From: Herbinix hemicellulosilytica
GTDB lineage: Bacteria > Bacillota > Clostridia > Lachnospirales > Lachnospiraceae
Reading direction: 5' to 3'
NCBI RefSeq assembly: GCF_002904165.1
Contig: NZ_CVTD020000010.1
Span: 186,001-250,000, forward strand
Length of the DNA: 64,000 bases
Position numbers and translations under genes: made by a program. Every line of letters begins with the position of its first letter. Position 1 is the stretch's first letter. The notes under the pieces were generated by a model that saw nothing but the letters and a program-made list of their open reading frames with translations, was not told the DNA's origin and ran no database searches. Of the stretch, positions 26,622-34,884 are shown piece by piece.

Positions 26622-27233
26622 ATGGTTGGTATATTAAGTATTGATTTTGATTACTTTTTGGATGTCTGTATAAAAGAAAGAGATATTTACTTCCCTGACG
26701 GAAGTGACGAAATTCCAAAAGATAAACTTGCACTAATGTGGGAAGAAAGATATAAAAAATATCCAAAACTGAAAGAAATAGGAGTAATAAAAGAATTTTA
26801 TCTTTTAAAAAGCTTTCTGCAGAATCTAAAGATATCTAAAGACAATATACATAAGTCTGATACCCATAAAGATATTAAGAAATTAATAAATAGGATACCG
26901 ATAAATAAACAATTATATATTGTCAACATAGATTTTCATCATGATTACTACCATTATTACAGGGGAGAAGACATATACAACTGCGGTAATTGGTTAAGAA
27001 GAGTTATAGAAGACAGGCCTGATACTAAAATAAAATGGATCAGAAGGGAAGATTCTCAGCTTTACAGCCTTGAAGGCATATTTCCTTTTGAACATACAAC
27101 AGATATTAAATCTATATTTAATGATAAATTTGAGTATATATTTATATGCAAGAGTCCTGAATGGAGTCCGCCCCATTTAATTGATAAGTACGAAGAACTT
27201 GCTCATATACTGGTAAATAAAAAAATAGCATAA
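26622..27233 (+). CDS. uncharacterised protein with arginase-like (UPF0489-like) motifs
   Basis: Protein of 203 residues. It has Asp/His-rich blocks: LSIDFDYFLDVC at the start, VNIDFHHDYYHYY about residue 106, then NCGNWLRR and a late PEWSPPHLI. This spacing of Asp-His metal blocks resembles UPF0489, a family considered related to arginase, members of which include peptide arginases. The match is by eye and the function is open. GGAGGAG before ATG 26622 decides the start. It stands alone between the AraC fusion and the exporter operon. Confidence 0.55.
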   Translation: MVGILSIDFDYFLDVCIKERDIYFPDGSDEIPKDKLALMWEERYKKYPKLKEIGVIKEFYLLKSFLQNLKISKDNIHKSDTHKDIKKLINRIPINKQLYIVNIDFHHDYYHYYRGEDIYNCGNWLRRVIEDRPDTKIKWIRREDSQLYSLEGIFPFEHTTDIKSIFNDKFEYIFICKSPEWSPPHLIDKYEELAHILVNKKIA

Positions 27234-27242
27234 TATTACAGT

Positions 27243-27271
27243 TTGACAAGAAGAATCTGTTTTGGTATTAT
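27243..27271 (+). promoter_or_regulatory. sigma-A promoter of the ABC exporter operon
   Basis: TTGACA (27243-27248), 17-base spacer, TATTAT (27266-27271). The leader that follows can fold: AGCTACTGCC/GGTGGTAGCT around 27294-27321, then GATACTTTTGC/GCAAAAAAAGCATC near 27340-27376. Confidence 0.7.
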
Positions 27272-27437
27272 ATATTAATATCTTAAGCCCGGACAGCTAC
27301 TGCCATTATTTAGGTGGTAGCTTCATATTATTATATTTGATACTTTTGCTAACGGATTTGCAAAAAAAGCATCAAAAGTGGAGTTTGTCGCATCACCGGA
27401 TGGGCAATACTCTTTTTTTTACGAAAGGACGGATTAT

Positions 27438-29171
27438 ATGATTAAAATCTTGGCTAAAAGTGTTGGCGAGTACAAAAAACATTCAATTATAACTCCGATA
27501 CTTATTATATTTGAGGTTATTATTGAATGTATAATCCCTTTTTTAACAGCTACTTTAGTTAATGAAATCAAAAGCGGAAGTGATTTGAGAACAATTACTA
27601 AATACGGGATTTTACTGATAATTCTGGCATTTATGTCTTTACTGTGCGGGGCAATCGCAGGTAACACCAGTGCAACTGCAGCCTGTGGATTTGCGAAGAA
27701 TTTAAGAAAGGAAATGTTCTATAGTATTCAAAATTATTCTTTTGAGAATATAGATAAGTTTCAGACCTCATCTCTTATTACACGCATGACAACCGATGTT
27801 ATGAATGTGCAGAATGCATTTCTGATGATAATAAGGACTGCTATCAGAGCCCCGTTGATGCTGATTTTTGCTTTTGTAATGGCTTTTGTGATGGGCGGAA
27901 GGATGGCATGGATATTTCTTGTTGTCGTACCGATTCTTGCAACCGGCCTGGGAATAGTTATTTCCAAAACAGTTCCCTTGTTTAGAAAAGTATTTAAAAA
28001 ATACGATGCCCTTAATAAATCAATCCAAGAAAATATAAAAGGAATGAGAGTCGTAAAGTCCTTTGTCCGGGAGGAATATGAGCAAAAGAAGTTTGAAGCG
28101 GCAGCGGAAGATGTCTGTGCGGACTTTACAAGGGCTGAACGTATTTTAGCGCTTAACGGGCCTCTTATGCAGTTTTGTATATACACCGTAATGATTTTTG
28201 TACTTTCTTTCGGTTCATATACCATCATAACCAGCCTGGGCCTGGACTTTAATATAGGTCAGTTTTCCGCAATACTTACCTACAGTTTTATGATACTAAG
28301 CAGCCTTATGATGGTTTCCATGATTTTTGTCATGATTACTATGGCAGGCGAATCGGCAAAACGTATCGTTGAGGTAATCAGTGAAAAAAGTACCTTAACC
28401 AATCCCGAAAACCCTGTTTATACGGTAAAAGACGGTTCCATAACCTTTGAAAATGTCAGTTTTAAATATTCCGAAAAAGCGGAAAGAATGGCTTTGGAAA
28501 ATATTAACCTAAATATTAAATCAGGAGAAACAATAGGAATTATAGGCGGTACAGGTTCTTCTAAATCTACCCTTGTTCAGTTGATACCCCGCCTGTATGA
28601 TGCAACCGTCGGCGTTGTTAAGGTTGGTGGCATAGATGTTAAAAATTATGATTTAGATTCTCTACGCAATCAGGTTGCAGTTGTTTTGCAGAAGAACACG
28701 TTATTTTCAGGAACTATTAAAGAAAATTTACGCTGGGGTAATAAAGAAGCTACAGATGAAGAACTGATTGAGGCATGTAAACTGGCCTGTGCCGATGAAT
28801 TTATAAGTCGATTCCCGGACGGATATGACACCTACGTTGAACAGGGGGGAGCAAATCTTTCCGGCGGTCAGAAACAGCGTCTTTGCATAGCAAGGGCATT
28901 GCTTAAAAAGCCTAAGATACTGATTTTGGATGATTCGACCAGTGCTGTGGATACCAGAACGGATGCAAAAATTCGAAAAGCACTGCGGGAATATATGCCT
29001 GAGACAACAAAGATTATAATTGCCCAGAGAATTGCTTCCGTTCAGGATGCTGATAGAATAATAGTAATGGATGGGGGAACAATTAACGGAATCGGTACCC
29101 ACAAGCAGCTTATGGCGGAAAATGATATTTACCGGGAAGTATATTATTCCCAGAACAAGGCAGGTGAATAA
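27438..29171 (+). CDS. heterodimeric ABC exporter, subunit with degenerate ATP site
   Basis: Half-transporter of 577 residues: six transmembrane helices (about 1-310) and an ATPase domain (about 330-577). Walker A reads GGTGSSKST, the signature LSGGQKQR is intact, but Walker B ends LILDDSTSA with Asp in place of the catalytic Glu, and the switch His is Gln in IIAQRI. This is the non-canonical half of exporters such as BmrCD or TM287/288. ATG 27438 follows AAAGGACGG. The partner gene begins 1 base after its stop. Such pumps export drugs, lipids or peptides; no substrate is shown. Confidence 0.92.
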   Translation: MIKILAKSVGEYKKHSIITPILIIFEVIIECIIPFLTATLVNEIKSGSDLRTITKYGILLIILAFMSLLCGAIAGNTSATAACGFAKNLRKEMFYSIQNYSFENIDKFQTSSLITRMTTDVMNVQNAFLMIIRTAIRAPLMLIFAFVMAFVMGGRMAWIFLVVVPILATGLGIVISKTVPLFRKVFKKYDALNKSIQENIKGMRVVKSFVREEYEQKKFEAAAEDVCADFTRAERILALNGPLMQFCIYTVMIFVLSFGSYTIITSLGLDFNIGQFSAILTYSFMILSSLMMVSMIFVMITMAGESAKRIVEVISEKSTLTNPENPVYTVKDGSITFENVSFKYSEKAERMALENINLNIKSGETIGIIGGTGSSKSTLVQLIPRLYDATVGVVKVGGIDVKNYDLDSLRNQVAVVLQKNTLFSGTIKENLRWGNKEATDEELIEACKLACADEFISRFPDGYDTYVEQGGANLSGGQKQRLCIARALLKKPKILILDDSTSAVDTRTDAKIRKALREYMPETTKIIIAQRIASVQDADRIIVMDGGTINGIGTHKQLMAENDIYREVYYSQNKAGE

Positions 29172-29172
29172 A

Positions 29173-31074
29173 ATGAAGACGAAAACGAACATTATCGGGA
29201 ATAAAAAATCAATTGTCATACGCTTGTTAAAAGACATATATAAATTTCATCCGGTTAAGTTTCCGCTTGCCGTTATATGCATTATATTTAATGCTACAAT
29301 CAGTTCGATACCGGCTGTTTTTATGCAAAATATAATAGCTATTGTAGAGCAGAATTGGCAGACCGGTGTATGGAATGCCGTTAAAGGAAGAATTTTATAT
29401 TTTGTTGCTATACTGGCTGTGTTTTATGTACTATCTATTCTCAGCAATATATTATATAACCAGTTGATGGCTATTATAAATCAGGGCACGCTAAAGAAAT
29501 TTCGTATAAAAATGTTTAATAAAATGCAGACTTTGCCAATAAAGTATGTAGATACCAATAACCACGGAGATATCATGAGCTATTATACCAACGATATAGA
29601 TACATTACGGCAGCTTATTTCTCAAAGTATTCCACAGCTTTTGATATCCGGCGTGACGGTTTTAACAGTATTTAGCATTATGCTATATTATTGCTTTTGG
29701 CTAACTTTGGTTGTCGTTACCGGAGTAATCGTAATGCTTTTTATTACAAGAAAAGTCGGAGGTGGCTCTGCAAAATATTTTATAAAGCAGCAAAAAGCCC
29801 TGGGACGGCTGGAAGGCTTTGCGGAAGAAATGATGAACGGACAGAAAGTAATCAAGGTTTTCTGTCATGAGAATGAAAGCAAAGCTGATTTTGATAAGAT
29901 AAATGAAGCTTTATTTAACGACGCAAGGGCAGCCAACAGATATGCCAATATTTTAGGACCGATTCTAAATAACGTAGGAAATGTATTATATGTTATAGTT
30001 GCAATAACCGGTGGTATTTTGTTGACATTGGGGGTTCCAAATTTAAGCATATCCGGCAAGGCATTACAAATTAGTATAGTTGTACCTTTCCTAAATATGA
30101 CGAAGCAGTTTGCAGGAAATATAAATCAGGTATCCCACCAGACCAATGCCATAGTTATGGGACTTGCCGGTGCCAAAAGAATCTATGACTTGATTGATGA
30201 AGAGCCCGAACAGGATAACGGCTATGTATCTTTGGTAAATGTTAGGGAAGAAAACGGTCAGTTAGTAGAATCCAAGGAAAGGACCGGCCTTTGGGCCTGG
30301 AAGCATCCTCATGGTGACGGTACCGTAACATATACCAAATTGGCCGGGGATGTAAGAATGTATAACGTTGACTTTGAATACGAACCGGGAAAACCTGTCT
30401 TAAATGATGTTAGCCTTTATGCAAAACCCGGTCAAAAGGTGGCATTTGTCGGTGCGACAGGTGCCGGAAAAACCACAATTACTAACCTGCTTAACCGTTT
30501 TTATGATATAGCGGACGGGAAAATCCGTTACGACGGTATAAATATTAACAAAATAAAAAAACCGGATCTTCGCAGGGCAATAGGTATGGTTCTTCAGGAT
30601 ACCAACCTCTTTACCGGTACGGTAATGGATAATATCCGTTACGGAAGGCTGGATGCAACCGATGAAGAATGTATTGCGGCAGCAAAACTTGCCGGTGCGG
30701 ACGATTTCATCCGCCGCCTGCCTGACGGGTACAATACAATGCTAACGGAAAATGGGGCTAATCTGTCCCAAGGCCAGCGTCAGTTAATTTCCATAGCAAG
30801 AGCCGCAGTAGCCGATCCACCGGTTATGATTCTTGACGAAGCCACTTCATCAATTGATACCAGAACCGAGGCTATTGTACAGCGGGGTATGGATGCCTTG
30901 ATGGAAGGAAGAACGGTATTCGTAATTGCCCATAGGTTGTCTACGGTCAAAAACTCCGATGTTATCATTGTTCTTGACCATGGCCGCATCATAGAAAAGG
31001 GCAGCCATGAAGAACTGATACAAAAGAAAGGCCAGTATTATCAGCTGTATACAGGGGCTTTTGAGTTGGAGTAA
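29173..31074 (+). CDS. heterodimeric ABC exporter, subunit with canonical ATP site
   Basis: Half-transporter of 633 residues with six membrane helices and an ATPase domain. Walker A GATGAGKTT, signature LSQGQRQL, Walker B MILDEATSSID with catalytic Glu and the switch His in VIAHRLS are all intact. An insert of about 45 residues just before the ATPase domain (EENGQLVESKERTGLW region) is typical of this subunit. ATG 29173 is one base after the upstream stop, showing coupled translation. A terminator follows after about 75 bases. Confidence 0.92.
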   Translation: MKTKTNIIGNKKSIVIRLLKDIYKFHPVKFPLAVICIIFNATISSIPAVFMQNIIAIVEQNWQTGVWNAVKGRILYFVAILAVFYVLSILSNILYNQLMAIINQGTLKKFRIKMFNKMQTLPIKYVDTNNHGDIMSYYTNDIDTLRQLISQSIPQLLISGVTVLTVFSIMLYYCFWLTLVVVTGVIVMLFITRKVGGGSAKYFIKQQKALGRLEGFAEEMMNGQKVIKVFCHENESKADFDKINEALFNDARAANRYANILGPILNNVGNVLYVIVAITGGILLTLGVPNLSISGKALQISIVVPFLNMTKQFAGNINQVSHQTNAIVMGLAGAKRIYDLIDEEPEQDNGYVSLVNVREENGQLVESKERTGLWAWKHPHGDGTVTYTKLAGDVRMYNVDFEYEPGKPVLNDVSLYAKPGQKVAFVGATGAGKTTITNLLNRFYDIADGKIRYDGININKIKKPDLRRAIGMVLQDTNLFTGTVMDNIRYGRLDATDEECIAAAKLAGADDFIRRLPDGYNTMLTENGANLSQGQRQLISIARAAVADPPVMILDEATSSIDTRTEAIVQRGMDALMEGRTVFVIAHRLSTVKNSDVIIVLDHGRIIEKGSHEELIQKKGQYYQLYTGAFELE

Positions 31075-31151
31075 GAACGACCGGAAGAAGTAAAGAAGAA
31101 AAAGCAATAATATACCATGTTAAAATGCAAAAATAAATATAATTTTATCAA

Positions 31152-31180
31152 AAGCAGCCGTAAGGCTGCTTATTTTTTTT
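31152..31180 (+). terminator. intrinsic terminator of the ABC exporter operon
   Basis: AGCAGCC/GGCTGCT perfect stem with a 4-base loop, followed by TATTTTTTTT. Confidence 0.9.
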
Positions 31181-31240
31181 AGAAACAGTAACTTTTATCG
31201 TTATATAAATTTTATATCTGAGGATTTTTTGATTTATTTC

Positions 31241-31293
31241 AAAAAGTTTAAATCCCGTGACAATATTTTCAATAGCCGTTACAAAGTTTGGAA
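31241..31293 (+). promoter_or_regulatory. putative activator site upstream of the importer promoter
   Basis: The 15-mer TTACAAAGTTTGGAA (31279-31293) occurs again at 36170-36184, in both cases exactly 15 bases before an identical TTGACT. Related boxes lie upstream: ACAATATTT at 31260, exactly 21 bases before ACAAAGTTT at 31281, and AAAAAGTTT at 31241. Direct repeats at two helical turns next to -35 are the layout used by AraC-type activators, and an AraC-type regulator is encoded between the two promoters. Confidence 0.7.
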
Positions 31294-31308
31294 AGTAAGG
31301 CCGTTTTG

Positions 31309-31339
31309 TTGACTTAACGGATTTAAGTTTATATATAAT
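31309..31339 (+). promoter_or_regulatory. promoter of the sulfonate-type importer operon
   Basis: TTGACT (31309-31314) followed by TATATA at a 17-base spacing, or TATAAT (31334-31339) at 19. The transcript would start about 60 bases before the Cys-rich leader reading frame. Confidence 0.7.
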
Positions 31340-31404
31340 AACATAAATTTACAGAATCATATCAGGAAACTTTTAGGATATCAAGAAGAAAGGAAGTGTA
31401 AGTC

Positions 31405-31467
31405 ATGAGAAAAAGCCTGATGTGTTGCTGTATAGGCCTTTGTAAATCACTTATGGAATCAGATTAA
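31405..31467 (+). CDS. Cys-rich leader peptide, 20 codons
   Basis: A short reading frame, ATG to TAA, with a good ribosome site (GAAAGGAAGTG, 5-6 bases before ATG). It encodes 20 residues with four Cys, three of them in a row: positions 7-9 and 13 in CCCIGLC. It lies between the promoter and the first importer gene. A run of Cys codons is what a ribosome-stalling attenuator sensitive to Cys-tRNA would need. The CCTATA complementarity described in the next entry supports this. It could instead be a chance ORF or a Cys-rich product, but the position ahead of sulfur-uptake genes argues for a sensor role. Confidence 0.7.
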   Translation: MRKSLMCCCIGLCKSLMESD

Positions 31468-31498
31468 TTAAAAATCAGATAAAAGGAGATGGCCTATA
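31431..31498 (+). promoter_or_regulatory. putative translational attenuator pairing leader codons with the importer initiation region
   Basis: TATAGGCC (31431-31438, directly after the three Cys codons) is perfectly complementary to GGCCTATA (31491-31498), which fills the space between the GGAG (31485-31488) and the ATG at 31501. An alternative pairing is CCTTT (31437-31441) with AAAGG (31482-31486) inside the ribosome site. Either would block initiation. A ribosome stalled on the Cys codons would cover the 5' arm and free the start site, giving expression when cysteine is short. The pairing is seen; the mechanism is inferred. Confidence 0.6.
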
Positions 31499-31500
31499 GA

Positions 31501-32532
31501 ATGGAAATAAATAAGGCAGCATCAAAAACGAGAGATTTTAAACTAAAAGGATTAAATATTTTATCTGCTTTAAAAGGCAAGCTTGCATTTGATTTTAGAA
31601 CAGTTCTTCCGGTAACCTCGGTATTAATAGCCATTATTACAGATGTCTTTATTCCAAACCATAAAAATCTGAAACATCCTGAACTAATGCATTATCGATA
31701 TTTTCTGTATATCTCTCTTTTTGCAGCGGTACTCTTTACCGTACTGTCGTTATTCATTAAAAAAATTAGGGACAGATACGGATACAGAGGATATTTTCTT
31801 ACCGGAGTGTACATTTTTTTGACTTTCTTAAATATAATTACCGCCAAACTGTTACTCCTTCCTCAGATATATTTTCCCAGCATAGCTAGAATTTTTGAAG
31901 TGTTTTTTGATGATACAAAACTTTTGCTTACCTGTATAGGAAGTTCCTTTATGTTATTGGTAAAAGGGATCTTTATAGGTTTTTGCCTTGGAATGATATG
32001 TGGTATAGCCATCGGCTGGAGTAAAAGGTGTAATTACTGGATTTTTCCTATTATAAGGATCTTAGGGCCTATACCGTCATCAACCTGGACTCCTTTGGCC
32101 CTGGTAATTTTTCCGAATGCAAAATCGGCAGCAGTCTTTTTAATAGCATTTGGCGTGTGGTTTCAGATAACGGTTTTAACCTGTTCTGGCATAAAATCGG
32201 TAAACAAGGCTTACTTTGAAGTGGCTTCAACTCTGGGAGCTAGAGACAGGCACAATCTGTTTAAAATAGCGCTTCCTGCCGCCGCACCTACCATTTTTAT
32301 GGGCTTTTTCAATGCCACCTGTTCTTCCTTTGTTGCCCTGATGGCAGCAGAGATGATCGGATGCAAGTCTGGCCTTGGTTGGTATGTCAACTGGCAGAAA
32401 CAGATGCTTGCTTACGCCAATGTGTATGCGGGACTGATTATCATTGCAGTATTCTGCTACGTGTTGGTTACATTACAGTTTAGAATCAGGGACAAATTAT
32501 TATCATGGCAGGAGGGCATAGTAAAATGGTAG
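31501..32532 (+). CDS. NitT/TauT/SsuC-type ABC transporter permease
   Basis: Membrane protein of 343 residues. The first about 120 residues hold extra hydrophobic helices, longer than the usual 250-270-residue SsuC/TauC. The conserved coupling segment is present in EVASTLGARDRHNLFKIALPAAAP, together with PIPSSTWTPLALVIFP. The family imports sulfonates, taurine, nitrate or thiamine precursors. I choose ATG 31501; ATG 31489 abuts the GGAG and is too close. It is the first gene after the Cys leader and overlaps the ATPase gene, so its own translation rate would set that of the partner. Confidence 0.88.
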   Translation: MEINKAASKTRDFKLKGLNILSALKGKLAFDFRTVLPVTSVLIAIITDVFIPNHKNLKHPELMHYRYFLYISLFAAVLFTVLSLFIKKIRDRYGYRGYFLTGVYIFLTFLNIITAKLLLLPQIYFPSIARIFEVFFDDTKLLLTCIGSSFMLLVKGIFIGFCLGMICGIAIGWSKRCNYWIFPIIRILGPIPSSTWTPLALVIFPNAKSAAVFLIAFGVWFQITVLTCSGIKSVNKAYFEVASTLGARDRHNLFKIALPAAAPTIFMGFFNATCSSFVALMAAEMIGCKSGLGWYVNWQKQMLAYANVYAGLIIIAVFCYVLVTLQFRIRDKLLSWQEGIVKW

Positions 32533-33338
32533 AAGCTGCTTATAAATCAACGGGAGCTATATCTGTAAGAAATGTCAGAAAAGAATTTACGGATACAAAA
32601 GGAGAAAGGGTTGTTGCCCTTGACAATGTAAATGTGGATATATATCCGGGGGAATTTATCTGCCTGATAGGGCCTTCAGGCTGCGGTAAATCTACATTTT
32701 TAAGGTTAATTGCAGGTTTGATAACACCCACCGAAGGAGAAATTTTTCTGGACGGAGAAAAAATAACTAAACCTGGCCATGAAAGAGGCCTGGTTTTTCA
32801 GGACCCGACCCTTTTTCCCTGGCTGAATATATACGATAACATCGCCTTCGGACTTAAAGTCAGGCATATTTATAAGGAAAGGAAGAAAGAAGTAAGGGAA
32901 TTTATCCGCCTGGTTAAGCTGGAAGGCTTTGAAAAAGCCTTACCACACCAGTTATCGGGAGGAATGCAGCAACGGGTAGGCTTAGCCAGGGCTTTGGTGA
33001 ACAATCCTAAAGTCCTGCTTCTTGATGAGCCCTTTGGCGCCCTTGATGCCTTTACCAGAATGAATATGCAGGACGAACTTCTTAGAATCTGGAAAGAACG
33101 GGGCACCACAATGATTATGGTGACCCATGATGTGGATGAGGCTGTATACTTAAGCGACCGGATTTTTGTCATGACACCAAGGCCGGCAAAAATAGAAACT
33201 ATTATACCGGTGGATATAGGCAGGAATAAAAAATACGGAAGAAAAAGGGACAGTGCGGATTTTCTCAATCTGCGATCGAAGATACTAAGAGTACTTAATT
33301 TTACAGGGAAAGAAATTCAGCCTGAGTATAATATATAA
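32526..33338 (+). CDS. NitT/TauT/SsuB-type ABC transporter ATPase
   Basis: Cytoplasmic ATPase of 270 residues: Walker A GPSGCGKST, Q-loop VFQDPTLFPW, signature LSGGMQQR, Walker B VLLLDEPFGALD and switch His in VTHDVDEAV. The FQDPTLFPW and EPFGALDAFTR forms are typical of the nitrate/sulfonate/taurine group. ATG 32526 follows GGAGGG and overlaps the last 7 bases of the permease gene. Confidence 0.92.
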   Translation: MVEAAYKSTGAISVRNVRKEFTDTKGERVVALDNVNVDIYPGEFICLIGPSGCGKSTFLRLIAGLITPTEGEIFLDGEKITKPGHERGLVFQDPTLFPWLNIYDNIAFGLKVRHIYKERKKEVREFIRLVKLEGFEKALPHQLSGGMQQRVGLARALVNNPKVLLLDEPFGALDAFTRMNMQDELLRIWKERGTTMIMVTHDVDEAVYLSDRIFVMTPRPAKIETIIPVDIGRNKKYGRKRDSADFLNLRSKILRVLNFTGKEIQPEYNI

Positions 33339-33429
33339 AGCTTAATAGAGCATGAACTTAAAAATAATTAAAGAAAAGAGATAAATACTAAAGTATCCGT
33401 GCTTAGAAAGTTACTACTTTATACCTTCA

Positions 33430-33462
33430 TAGCCCGACCAGAGATATGTGCTGGTTAAGCTA
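33430..33462 (+). promoter_or_regulatory. hairpin between ATPase and binding-protein genes
   Basis: TAGC/GCTA and GACCAG/CTGGTT form a stem with a small internal loop and a 9-base terminal loop, followed by AAATTTT. It may be a partial terminator or RNA-processing site that sets binding-protein level separately. Confidence 0.5.
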
Positions 33463-33511
33463 AATTTTCCATATTAGATTTAGGCAAATGCATAGAAAGG
33501 GGAAAGTATAA

Positions 33512-34663
33512 ATGAAAATAAAACTTACGCCTATTTTTGTAGCTATTATCTTGGTGGCTGTGATTTTATCCGGCTGCAATGGGACAAAAGAATCCTCCAA
33601 TAAAACAAGTGACAGCAATAACGCTAAGGTGAAAAAGATAGATACACAAGTAAATGAGCTTTCTGTTGATGAAGAAAAAAAGGCTGCAAAAAAGAAGGAC
33701 CCAATACGTATTGTTAATACTTTTGAAGGGACCTGCATGGTTCAGACACAGCTTGCTTATTTATTGGGCTTTTATGAAGCCGAAGGCCTGGTTGAAGGGG
33801 AAGATTATGTATTTGTCGACAGCGGCAGTGAAACAGGAGCTGTACTTATTTCAACAGATAAGGCTGACCTGGTTACGGGGCTGATTGCGGGTATGCTTCA
33901 ACCTCTTGATAATGGGCTGGAAGCCAAGGCAGTATTGGGGCTTCATACCGGCTGTATAACTCTTGTAACTTTAGGTGACAGTGACATTAAATCAATAGCC
34001 GATTTAAAGGGAAAGACTATCGGTGTAAACCAGCTTTCTTCATCCAATCATATAGCGGCTCTTAGGGCCTTGCATTTTGAGGGGATGACTGCCGATGATG
34101 TGGAGTTTGTGGTGTATGACTCCGATTCGATACAGCAGGCATTGCTTAACAGAGCTGTAGACGTTATAGCTTTAGGTGATTATAAAGCAAAGATTATGGA
34201 GAGAGAAGAAGGAGTAAGAATTATTTTTGATACATCCACAGACGTAAGGGTAAAAGATGAGAATTGCTGTGTACTCTTTGCCAGAACAAAAATAATAGAA
34301 GAAGATTCTGAAAGATTGGCAAAAATACTTACGGCTATCCAGAAAGCATCCATATGGATCTCGGAAAATACCGATTTGGCGGCTGAGATTCAGATAGCTC
34401 AGGGTTATGCTCTGGGAGAACTGGAAGTAAATAAAAAACTGCTTCGTACCTATCAATTTCCGACATCTTTAACCAGTTTAAGAGAAGCTATATACAGAAA
34501 TTTTAAGGATGCAAAAGTTTTGGGCCTTTTAAAAGAGGATACGGACGAAACGCAACTTGCCGAAAATAGCTATGTTTTTGTGGAAGGAGTTGCGGACGGA
34601 CTTGATATAACCAATATCCAGGCACCGAAAGACCCTTATCAATTTATAAAGAAGGATAATTAG
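33512..34663 (+). CDS. NitT/TauT-family substrate-binding lipoprotein
   Basis: Extracytoplasmic binding protein of 383 residues with lipobox ILSGC (Cys22), a Ser/Asn/Lys-rich linker (about 23-65) and an SsuA/TauA/NMT1-like domain. Seen: GTCMVQTQLAYLLGFYEAEGL, LHTGCITLVT, IADLKGKTIGVNQLSSSNHIAAL and DSDSIQQALLNRAVDVIALGDYKAK. This ordering is that of sulfonate and nitrate binding proteins. The ligand pocket cannot be read from sequence alone; the regulon context favours an organosulfur compound. AAGGGGAAAG precedes the ATG. Confidence 0.88.
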   Translation: MKIKLTPIFVAIILVAVILSGCNGTKESSNKTSDSNNAKVKKIDTQVNELSVDEEKKAAKKKDPIRIVNTFEGTCMVQTQLAYLLGFYEAEGLVEGEDYVFVDSGSETGAVLISTDKADLVTGLIAGMLQPLDNGLEAKAVLGLHTGCITLVTLGDSDIKSIADLKGKTIGVNQLSSSNHIAALRALHFEGMTADDVEFVVYDSDSIQQALLNRAVDVIALGDYKAKIMEREEGVRIIFDTSTDVRVKDENCCVLFARTKIIEEDSERLAKILTAIQKASIWISENTDLAAEIQIAQGYALGELEVNKKLLRTYQFPTSLTSLREAIYRNFKDAKVLGLLKEDTDETQLAENSYVFVEGVADGLDITNIQAPKDPYQFIKKDN

Positions 34664-34748
34664 CAGAATAAAAGTCCGCATTAATATAAAGAATTGATAT
34701 TGGAATAATAAATTTGCCGTTTCCTGTTCTCTATATATGTTCAGAAAA

Positions 34749-34776
34749 ACAGATACCATGATTTCATGGTATCTGT
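34749..34776. terminator. perfect 13-base-pair palindrome between convergent genes
   Basis: ACAGATACCATGA/TCATGGTATCTGT with a 2-base spacer, in the gap between the + strand binding-protein gene and the - strand regulator gene. There is no long T tract on either side, so it may be a weak two-way terminator or a protein site. Confidence 0.45.
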
Positions 34777-34884
34777 ACTGAACTTTCATTTAAAAATGAT
34801 TTAGATTTTTAGCAAAAAGATTTTGCTTCATATATTAAAACAAATCAATTTGGGTTTATCGGTTTTAATAACTTAATAATTGAT

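Noticed and set aside
31489-31491. Upstream ATG as start of the importer permease
   Set aside because: It abuts the GGAG of the ribosome site, leaving no spacing; ATG 31501 is used instead.
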